This document shows positions 5,728 through 11,151 of a stretch of 11,151 bases of DNA, piece after piece. Position numbers and translations under genes: made by a program. The stretch comes from DASTYK01 sp964384585 (GTDB lineage Bacteria; Gemmatimonadota; Gemmatimonadetes; Longimicrobiales; RSA9): the NCBI GenBank assembly GCA_964384585.1, contig CAYLME010000118.1:1-11151 (forward strand). Reading direction: 5' to 3'. Each line of letters opens with the position of its first letter. Positions within the stretch are counted from its first letter, which is position 1. The notes under the pieces are model-generated. The model had not been told where the DNA came from. It saw only the letters and a program-made list of their open reading frames with translations, and did not search any database.

Positions 5728-8127
5728 ATGGACGTGAAAGCAGAACTGCGGCACCGGTTGACGGTGCTGCGCAGGCGACTCGAGCCGGCGCTCGAGCGAA
5801 TCCGGCCGTTCGCCCAACGGGTGCACTGGCCGTTCAGCGCGAACCAGACGCTCGCGCTGGGCGTTGCGTCGATGGTCCTGGCGCTGCTGCTCTGGCAGAA
5901 CTGCGGCCTGACGGGCTGCCCGGACGTTCGCCGGCTGGCCGCGTACCAGCCGAATGGCGCGCCGATGCTGATCGATCGGAACGGTGAGCATTTCGCCGAC
6001 CTTACGCCATTCGAGCGGGTCGTTGTCGAGCTGGACTCACTGCCGCCGCACGTGCCGCAGGCGTTCCTCGCGGTCGAGGACCAGCGCTTCTTCCGGCACG
6101 ACGGCGTGGACTGGGTGCGCGTGATCGGCGCGACGCTCGCGAACCTGCGCGCGCGCGACGTGACGCAGGGCTCGAGCACCATCTCGATGCAGCTCGCGCG
6201 CAACGTCTTCCCGAAGATCGTGCCGGGGCAGGAGCGCACCTTCCGCCGCAAGCTGCTCGAGGCACGTATCGCGCAGGAGATCGAGCAGACGTACGCGAAG
6301 GACGAGATCCTGGAGCTGTATCTCAACCACATCTATTTCGGCGGCGGCGCGTACGGCGTCGAAGCAGCTGCGCAGCGCTGGTTCGATATCCCTGCGCGCG
6401 AGCTGAGCGTCGCGCAGGCCGCGCTCCTCGCCGCACTGCCGAAGGCTCCGTCGCATTACGACCCGCGCTTCCATCCGGAAGCAGCGAAGACGCGCCGCGA
6501 CCTGGTGCTGACGCTGATGGAGCGACAGCAGCGCCTCGACGCGGAAAGCGCGCGTGAGGCGCGCGACGCCGAGCTGCGCGTGATCGCGGACGCACACGCG
6601 GAAGATGTCGATCCGCTCGGCTCGTGGTTCATCGACGTCGCACGTGCATCGCTCGAGGAGCGCTTCGGCGACGACCTCTACAGTGGGCGCCTGCGCATCC
6701 ATACGACCATGGACGTGGGCGCACAGCGCGCGGCGGAAGAGGAGTTGCGCGGTCAGCTCGAGCGGCTGAGCGGCACCGTGCGCAAGGGCGCCGGCCCGCT
6801 GCAGGGCGCGGTCGTGCTGATGGACGCACAAACCGGTGACGTACTGGCGCTCGTCGGCGGACGCGATCACGACCTCTCGCGCTACAACCGTGCAGTGCGC
6901 GGATTCCGGCAGGTTGGCAGTGCGTTCAAGCCGTTCGTCTATGCCGCCGCGATCGAGGACGGCATTGCGCCGAGCCAGCTGATCGAGGATACGCCGCTGC
7001 GCATGGTGCTGTCGCGCAATGACGTCTGGGAGCCGCGCAACTACGACGGCCGATTCGAGGGTATCGTGACGATGCGCGAGGCGCTCGTACGCTCGCGCAA
7101 CGTGCCGACCGTGCGCCTCGCGTCCGCAGTCGGCACCGATCATATCGCACAGGTCGCGAAGAGCTCGGGCATCAAGAGTACAATTCCCACGGAGCCGTCC
7201 ATGGCGCTCGGCACTGCGTCCATGAGCCCGCTCGAGCTGGCGATCGCGTACACGCCGTTCGCAACGCTGGGTACGGCCGCGCATCCGCGCTTCATCACGC
7301 GCGTAGAGGACGAGGACGGCACGGTGCTCTGGGAGACGAGCGTCGAGAGTGCGCGCGTGATGGACGCTGGCGTCGCATACATACTGACGGACATTCTGCG
7401 CGATGCCGTGGACAGCGGCACCGGCACGGCAGTGCGTGCGGCGGGCGTGCGCGGCCCGGTCGCCGGCAAGACCGGCACGACGAGCGGCGCAACCGATGCA
7501 TGGTTCGTCGGCTACACGCCGGAGCTCGTCGGCACCGTCTGGATCGGTTACGACCGACCGTCGTCGATCAGCAGCGCGGCGACGGGCGGCGGGCTGGCCG
7601 CGCCCGTCTGGGGCCGGATGATGGCACGCGTGCAGGCCAACCGCGACACACCCTCGCCCTGGCAACGCCCGGAGCGGGTGGTCGAAGCCTACATCGATCC
7701 GGAATCCGGGCTGATCCTCGCCGAGGGGTGCAATTCACGCTGGGGGTACGCCGAACGCGAAATCTTCCTGCGCGACCACCTGCCGGAGACGCACTGCCCG
7801 CAGCCGCGCCGCTGGTACGACAACATCTGGGGCGCGATCGGCGGACTGTTCTCCGACGACGACCGCCGCGAGCTCGAGCGCGCCCGGCGCGAGATCACGC
7901 GCGAGCTGGAACGCGCCAGCCGCGATGCACGGCGTGGCTCACGGGATAACGAGGAAGCGACATCGCGACGCGAACAGCGCGAGCAGGAGATGCGCGAGCT
8001 GGAGCGCGAAATGGAACAGATCGCACGCGAGCGCGAACAGATCCGGCGCGACCGCGAACAGGAAATCGAAGACTTCCTCGAGCGGCGCGGTCGCGACCTC
8101 GAACGCCGGTCACGACGCGGCAACTGA
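5728..8127 (+). CDS. Class A penicillin-binding protein (PBP1A-like, bifunctional)
   Basis: This enzyme polymerises lipid II and cross-links peptidoglycan on the outer face of the inner membrane. From ATG 5728 it has 799 residues: a basic cytoplasmic segment, a membrane anchor at about 41-57, then the GT51 domain. GT51 motifs are AVEDQRFFRHDG with catalytic Glu117, GSSTISMQLARNVF from 148, RRKLLEARIAQEIE and EILELYLNHIYFG. The transpeptidase has SAFK (nucleophile Ser398), SRN (Ser456) and KTGT (Lys581), so both activities look intact. The final 90 residues (about 710-799) are an unusual Arg/Glu-rich helical tail. The start is uncertain. ATG 5662, ATG 5710 and TTG 5653 are in frame and none has a clear Shine-Dalgarno; 5728 gives a compact N-terminus typical of the family. 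It is convergent with the DUF3618 gene. Confidence 0.95.
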   Translation: MDVKAELRHRLTVLRRRLEPALERIRPFAQRVHWPFSANQTLALGVASMVLALLLWQNCGLTGCPDVRRLAAYQPNGAPMLIDRNGEHFADLTPFERVVVELDSLPPHVPQAFLAVEDQRFFRHDGVDWVRVIGATLANLRARDVTQGSSTISMQLARNVFPKIVPGQERTFRRKLLEARIAQEIEQTYAKDEILELYLNHIYFGGGAYGVEAAAQRWFDIPARELSVAQAALLAALPKAPSHYDPRFHPEAAKTRRDLVLTLMERQQRLDAESAREARDAELRVIADAHAEDVDPLGSWFIDVARASLEERFGDDLYSGRLRIHTTMDVGAQRAAEEELRGQLERLSGTVRKGAGPLQGAVVLMDAQTGDVLALVGGRDHDLSRYNRAVRGFRQVGSAFKPFVYAAAIEDGIAPSQLIEDTPLRMVLSRNDVWEPRNYDGRFEGIVTMREALVRSRNVPTVRLASAVGTDHIAQVAKSSGIKSTIPTEPSMALGTASMSPLELAIAYTPFATLGTAAHPRFITRVEDEDGTVLWETSVESARVMDAGVAYILTDILRDAVDSGTGTAVRAAGVRGPVAGKTGTTSGATDAWFVGYTPELVGTVWIGYDRPSSISSAATGGGLAAPVWGRMMARVQANRDTPSPWQRPERVVEAYIDPESGLILAEGCNSRWGYAEREIFLRDHLPETHCPQPRRWYDNIWGAIGGLFSDDDRRELERARREITRELERASRDARRGSRDNEEATSRREQREQEMRELEREMEQIAREREQIRRDREQEIEDFLERRGRDLERRSRRGN

Positions 8128-8224
8128 GGCGCTCGGCGCGGATCACGACGCACAAGGACAGCCGGGCGGCGCGAACTTGCGTGCGCGCCCGGACTGATCG
8201 CGGCAGGATCGCGAGTTCACAGAA

Positions 8225-8256
8225 CGGCCGTCCACCCCGCTCGGGATGGACGGCCG
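8225..8256. terminator. Hairpin between convergent genes, probable bidirectional terminator
   Basis: CGGCCGTCCA (8225-8234) and TGGACGGCCG (8247-8256) are a perfect 10-bp inverted repeat, and the loop contains CCC/GGG that can extend the stem. It lies between the stops of the penicillin-binding protein gene (8127) and the DUF3618 gene (8284). On the plus strand it is followed by the T-containing CTCTCGTGTTGT and on the minus strand by TTCTGTG, neither a clean T-run. Confidence 0.6.
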
Positions 8257-8283
8257 CTCTCGTGTTGTCCACGTGCCGCTGGA

Positions 8284-9456
8284 TCAGCGACGCGTCCGGT
8301 CATCGGGGTTCTGCCTGGTCGTGCGGTCGAACACGTCCTGCGTCCTCACGGGGCGGTCGATACTGCGCTGCGCTTCGCGCGAGCGATCCGCAGTGCCGGG
8401 ACTGCGCGAGCTGCCGTGCATCCCCTCCGCGCGTGACCAGTCCCCCGGTCGCCGCGACTGCGCTGGGCCGCTCACGTCGTCGCGTGCCTCGCGCAGACTG
8501 TCCTTCGTATGTTCGGCGATGTCACGACCGCGCTCCCGCAGGCCGTCGCGATCGATGCCGTGCTCGCCGGCGGCATACTGCACAGTTTCCCTTGCACGGT
8601 CCACGGCGTCACCGATACGGGCTCCGACGCTGCGACCCTCCGTGTCCCGCGCGGAGTGTTCGATGCTGTCTCTCGCTTCGCGCGCGACGTCCTTCGCCTC
8701 TGCCGCCACGTCACGCGCAACGTCCTTCACCTCGCTCGCCGTCTCGCGGGCGGTGTCCTTGACGGCGTCGCTCGCCGGACCGAGATGCTCGTCCTCCCAG
8801 CGCGTGGTCGGCGTCATCATGCCGGCGGCAAGTCCGAGACCGAACGTGATCGCGCCGAGCGCGAGTGGCTGCTCGCGAGTGATACGCTCGAAGCGGTCCT
8901 GCGCCCGGCGCGCCATCTCGCGCGTACGATCCATGGCATGATCTGCCGTCTCACGCACCTGCGCTTTCGCGTCCGACGCGGACTCGCTCACGCGGTGACC
9001 GGCCGACGATGCCGCGTCTGACGCGCGCTCCCCGAGGTGCGACGCGCTGTCCTTCAGCGACGACGCCGTCGCCTTCACGCGGTCGATGCGACCCGGCGAA
9101 TCATCGTCGAGGTGGCTGTCACGGTCCGGCCGCCACGTAACGCTCGGGCCGTCCTCACGGCGGTGCGACGCCTTCGAATCACTGCCTGTCGCCTTCTCGA
9201 TCGCGAGCCAGCCGAGGCCGAGGCCCATCAGTGCGAGCGGGACCGGGTGGTCCTTCACCACCTCACCTGCACTGCTGCCGCTGCCGCGCATACGGCCCCA
9301 GAACTCGTCGAATAACTCACCCGGCGTCAGACGCCGCTCGATTGCATCCACCGTCTCGTGCAGGTCCGTTCGTGTACGCTCGATGTCCCTGCGGATCTCG
9401 TCGGGCGAGCGATTGCCCGAATCGGGATCGCTCATGCGTGTCGGTTCTTCAGCCAT
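8284..9456 (-). CDS. DUF3618 protein with two membrane segments and LEA-like 11-residue repeats
   Basis: The 390-residue product starts with a DUF3618 domain (about residues 17-50, SPDEIRRDIERTRTDLHE then VDAIERRL). A glycine-rich hydrophobic segment (70-87, VPLALMGLGLGWLAI) follows, then an Ala-rich amphipathic helix (127-192), a second similar segment (196-216, QPLALGAITFGLGLAAG) and more repeats (231-274). The last 110 residues are polar and probably disordered. Residues 231-274 are four consecutive 11-mers such as EVKDVARDVAA and EAKDVAREARD, resembling group 3 LEA proteins; a looser 11-residue period is visible at 138-192. Function unknown; a membrane-attached stress or spacer protein is an inference. 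ATG 9456 has AAGGA 9 bases upstream and overlaps the holin-like gene by 25 bases. ATG 9435, overlapping its stop as ATGA, is a close alternative. Confidence 0.82.
   Translation of the reverse strand: MAEEPTRMSDPDSGNRSPDEIRRDIERTRTDLHETVDAIERRLTPGELFDEFWGRMRGSGSSAGEVVKDHPVPLALMGLGLGWLAIEKATGSDSKASHRREDGPSVTWRPDRDSHLDDDSPGRIDRVKATASSLKDSASHLGERASDAASSAGHRVSESASDAKAQVRETADHAMDRTREMARRAQDRFERITREQPLALGAITFGLGLAAGMMTPTTRWEDEHLGPASDAVKDTARETASEVKDVARDVAAEAKDVAREARDSIEHSARDTEGRSVGARIGDAVDRARETVQYAAGEHGIDRDGLRERGRDIAEHTKDSLREARDDVSGPAQSRRPGDWSRAEGMHGSSRSPGTADRSREAQRSIDRPVRTQDVFDRTTRQNPDDRTRR
8635..8766 (-). repeat. Four tandem LEA-like 11-residue repeats within the DUF3618 protein
   Basis: Residues 231-274 read as AVKDTARETAS, EVKDVARDVAA, EAKDVAREARD and SIEHSARDTEG. 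The shared pattern is Lys-Asp at positions 3-4, Ala-Arg at 6-7 and an acidic residue at 8, with the last copy degenerate. Alanine and valine line one face of the predicted helix. Confidence 0.65.
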
Positions 9457-9902
9457 TGCTTCTCTTCCTTCAGAGTTTCCGTAGTCCGACGTGGGACGAT
9501 GGTTTCCTCGCGCATGCGATTCCCTGCGCCGTTCACCACGGCGTATCCGATGGCGGCGATCACTGCCGAAAGGAGCAGCGGCGAGAGCCAGACAGCGATC
9601 TCGAGACCGACCGCGCCCTCCAGCACGGTGGTCAGCGCCATGTTGATCGTCCACAGAACGCCGAACAGCGCTGCCAGCAGCAGTGCGCCGCCGATCGCCA
9701 TGCTCACCGCACTGCGTGCGTATGTCTGCAGGCTTTCGCGGACTTCTGCCTTCGCCAGCTCCACTTCCTGTCGCACCAGGGTTGTCGAGTCGTTCTGCAG
9801 CTCCTTCAGCAGCTGGCCGATGGAACGTTCGTCGCGCGCCGCGGGCATGCGTGCATTATCGGTCGGCGAGCCCACGGCGCCACCGTACGGTATCGTGCTC
9901 AT
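9432..9902 (-). CDS. Holin-X / YqjE-like phage_holin_3_6 family membrane protein
   Basis: The 156-residue product has the layout of PF07332. There is a polar N-terminal stretch, then an amphipathic helix (about residues 27-62, SIGQLLKELQND then VRQEVELAKAEVRESL). Two transmembrane helices follow (about 66-93 and 102-124) and then a charged tail. Despite the family name, chromosomal members such as E. coli YqjE are not phage lysis proteins, and nothing phage-like surrounds this one. The ATG at 9902 overlaps the upstream stop as ATGA (4-base overlap), and a purine-rich GGAGGGAGGGG run (9905-9915) precedes it, so translation is coupled to the YqjD-like gene. Its own end overlaps the DUF3618 gene. 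Role inferred: inner-membrane partner of the two flanking proteins. Confidence 0.85.
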   Translation of the reverse strand: MSTIPYGGAVGSPTDNARMPAARDERSIGQLLKELQNDSTTLVRQEVELAKAEVRESLQTYARSAVSMAIGGALLLAALFGVLWTINMALTTVLEGAVGLEIAVWLSPLLLSAVIAAIGYAVVNGAGNRMREETIVPRRTTETLKEEKQWLKNRHA

Positions 9903-10588
9903 GGCCCCTCCCTCCGGCTGTCGAGGCCATGGCGCTCTCTCGCCGACTCGCCCGGAGCGCCGTGGTCCGCATAACTGCCGAACGTGTTCGCCTGGAAGCC
10001 GCTCGCGCCGTAGGAGGTGTCGGGCTGGCCAGCAGAGCTTCTGCCATGGAACGCACTGCCGCCGGTGATCTCCCCGCGCCAGTCGTCGCCCCTGAGCTCG
10101 CCCGTGCCGCTGCGTTCACCCTCGTCAGGCTCGGACGCGCGCAGAAAGCGGCCCATCGCGAGGCCTGCGACGAACGTACTGCCGAGGAAGAGGCCCGTGT
10201 TCCGGCGCGCAAGATCCTCCATGTCGCGCATCATGGCGCCGTAGTCGTTGTTGCGGAGATAGCCGGTGCTGCGCTCGACCTGGCTGGTCAGGTCGCCGAC
10301 GTACTCTGCGAGCTGGCCCTGGTCGTCGTCCTGCAGAGAGTCGCGCGCCGCATTCAGCGCATGAACGATCGAGTCCAGCCGGTCTGCCACGCGGTGCTTC
10401 TGCCGGTTCACATTGTCCGCCGCACGACGTTGGACGTCGTCGCGTGCAGAACGAATTTCGTGCGTCACCTTCTCTCTGACCTGGTCGGTCGTGCTTCTGC
10501 TGCCGTCGTGCGGCTCCGTCGATGAATGGTGCGCGGATGCGGTGAGTCGCTCGTCGTTTCCCGTACCGCCGCTGCCGGATCGGTCCAT
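9899..10588 (-). CDS. YqjD-like membrane-anchored helical protein, first gene of the cassette
   Basis: The 229-residue product has a polar N-terminus (1-32), a long charged helical region (about 33-128, with QVREKVTHEIRSARDDVQ), then one glycine-rich membrane segment (about 130-149, NTGLFLGSTFVAGLAMGRFL). A Gly/Ser-rich, probably disordered tail of about 78 residues ends it. The helix plus a terminal segment with Gly every four to five residues and flanking Arg resembles the YqjD/ElaB (DUF883) group and proteins annotated as nutrient-deprivation-induced in rhizobia. The match is one of architecture, not confirmed homology. YqjD anchors to the inner membrane and binds ribosomes in stationary phase; whether this protein does so is unknown. 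ATG 10588 has AAGGAGG 4 bases upstream. The stop overlaps the next start. Confidence 0.8.
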   Translation of the reverse strand: MDRSGSGGTGNDERLTASAHHSSTEPHDGSRSTTDQVREKVTHEIRSARDDVQRRAADNVNRQKHRVADRLDSIVHALNAARDSLQDDDQGQLAEYVGDLTSQVERSTGYLRNNDYGAMMRDMEDLARRNTGLFLGSTFVAGLAMGRFLRASEPDEGERSGTGELRGDDWRGEITGGSAFHGRSSAGQPDTSYGASGFQANTFGSYADHGAPGESARERHGLDSRREGP

Positions 10589-10592
10589 GTGC

Positions 10593-10599
10593 CCTCCTT
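10593..10599 (-). promoter_or_regulatory. Strong ribosome binding site of the membrane cassette
   Basis: AAGGAGG lies 4 bases before ATG 10588 on the minus strand. It is one of the best Shine-Dalgarno matches in the window. It decides this start over the in-frame ATG at 10627, which would sit at the leader hairpin. Confidence 0.75.
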
Positions 10600-10615
10600 G
10601 GAACTGATCCTGAAG

Positions 10616-10646
10616 AAAAAGGGCCACGGCGTTCGCGCCGCAGCCC
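10616..10646 (-). terminator. Intrinsic terminator in the 5' leader of the membrane cassette (candidate attenuator)
   Basis: On the minus strand GGGCTGCGGCG (10646-10636) pairs with CGCCGTGGCCC (10631-10621) over 11 bp, two of them G-U in RNA, around the loop CGAA. TTTTTCTTC follows immediately. This is a textbook factor-independent terminator. It points toward the cassette and ends 28 bases before its start codon. No minus-strand gene lies upstream within the window, so it either attenuates the cassette or blocks antisense read-through from the divergent gene. Confidence 0.7.
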
Positions 10647-10650
10647 CGAC

Positions 10651-10664
10651 TACAGGTCGCCTGT
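10651..10664. other. Small hairpin preceding the leader terminator
   Basis: On the minus strand ACAGG and CCTGT form a 5-bp stem around CGA just upstream of the terminator hairpin. It is adjacent to a tandem GTAAC GTAAC (10664-10673). It may be part of a folded leader, but is short enough to be chance. Confidence 0.25.
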
Positions 10665-10804
10665 TACGTTACTCGCAAGGGCGCAAGGCGCATGCCCGCA
10701 CCTGCACGGCGTTGCGGCGCGCGGCGCAGTCAGCGACATCTGATGGCGTCACGGCACCGAACCTGCCCACCCCTGCGCGTATGCAACCCCGCACGCACGA
10801 TGAC

Positions 10805-11151
10805 ATGCGACGCCGTCACCTCTGGATGCCGATCACGGGCGCGCTCGTCGCGCTCCTCGTCGGCCTCGGCCTGATCGACTGGCTGCGTCCCGCGGTCGTC
10901 CGCCACACCGGGGAACGCATCGAAACCGTTGCGGAAGCGGTCATGCCGGCCATCAGCAGCCACGTCGTGATCGTATCGATCGACGGGCTGCGACCGGACG
11001 CGATCCTGCGCTACCGCGCCCCGACACTGCAGTGGCTGCTGGATTCCGGGCGCGCCACGCTGCGGGCTCAGACGGTCGTACCGAGCAAGACGCTGCCGTC
11101 GCACACGTCCATGCTGACGGGTGCATCGCTCGAACAGCCCGGAGTCACGTG
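10805..11151 (+). CDS. Type I phosphodiesterase / nucleotide pyrophosphatase family protein, 3'-truncated by window edge
   Basis: The frame is open to the end of the window. It starts with MRRRHLWMP and a hydrophobic helix (about residues 8-24), a signal anchor or signal peptide, then a short linker. The catalytic domain begins with VVIVSIDGLRPDAI, whose first Asp is the metal ligand of the alkaline-phosphatase superfamily (PF01663). VVPSKTLPSHTSMLTG follows, where the Thr of KT is the expected nucleophile of NPP enzymes. Such proteins hydrolyse phosphodiester or pyrophosphate bonds outside the cytoplasm; the substrate cannot be told from this fragment of about 115 residues. An in-frame ATG at 10781 would add eight residues; neither start has a visible Shine-Dalgarno. 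It is divergent from the membrane cassette, with 216 bp between the starts. Confidence 0.85.
   Translation, partial: MRRRHLWMPITGALVALLVGLGLIDWLRPAVVRHTGERIETVAEAVMPAISSHVVIVSIDGLRPDAILRYRAPTLQWLLDSGRATLRAQTVVPSKTLPSHTSMLTGASLEQPGVT

Noticed and set aside
6037..7665. 542-codon minus-strand open frame
   Set aside because: It lies entirely opposite the penicillin-binding protein gene, whose catalytic motifs are intact. The antisense product is Arg/His-rich and featureless.
9432..9902. Prophage lysis module suggested by the holin-like gene
   Set aside because: There is no endolysin, spanin, tail, capsid, integrase or terminase nearby, and the family is widespread as chromosomal YqjE-like membrane proteins.
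8246..9974. Several long plus-strand frames between 8246 and 9974
   Set aside because: They are shadows of the DUF3618 and holin-X genes, whose start sites, overlaps and domain patterns are coherent on the minus strand.
10730..11104. 124-codon minus-strand open frame
   Set aside because: It is opposite the phosphodiesterase-family gene, which has the metal-binding Asp and nucleophile Thr motifs. The antisense product has no recognisable features.

Overview
This 11.15 kb window is GC-rich bacterial chromosome with dense protein-coding genes. I see no rRNA, tRNA, CRISPR array, insertion sequence or integrase. A periplasmic S46 peptidase, a LolA-like exported protein, a YIP1-family membrane protein, a DUF4112 protein and a YqjD/holin-X/DUF3618 membrane cassette suggest a free-living, Gram-negative, didermic lineage. 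Gemmatimonadota is my best guess, from gene content and composition only.

Layout. (1) Positions 1-1685, plus strand: the C-terminal part of an S46 dipeptidyl-peptidase whose start lies upstream of the window. (2) Positions 1716-5520, all minus strand. In transcription order these are a DUF4112 membrane protein, a divergent FolD-type folate enzyme, an exported LolA-like protein, a YIP1-family membrane protein and a TesB acyl-CoA thioesterase. Only the last two are tightly spaced (5 bp); the other gaps are 62-160 bp. (3) Positions 5521-5727: a divergent intergenic region with an inverted repeat, a pair of direct repeats and a weak promoter-like match. (4) Positions 5728-8127, plus strand: a complete class A penicillin-binding protein (glycosyltransferase plus transpeptidase) with an unusual Arg/Glu-rich C-terminal tail. 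(5) Positions 8225-8256: a hairpin between convergent genes. (6) Positions 8284-10588, minus strand: a translationally coupled three-gene membrane cassette made of a YqjD-like anchored helical protein, a holin-X/YqjE-like protein, and a long DUF3618 protein with LEA-like 11-residue repeats. A textbook intrinsic terminator lies in its 5' leader. (7) Positions 10805-11151, plus strand: the start of a type I phosphodiesterase/nucleotide pyrophosphatase family protein, cut by the window edge.

Most genes are ordinary envelope and housekeeping functions. The part most worth a second look is the 8284-10646 cassette. Its gene order resembles the E. coli yqjD-yqjE stationary-phase locus, all three proteins carry short glycine-rich membrane segments, the third has desiccation-protein-like repeats, and the leader looks as if it could be controlled by premature termination. 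The arginine/glutamate tail on the neighbouring penicillin-binding protein and the altered nucleotide-binding motifs of the FolD-like protein are the next most interesting observations.
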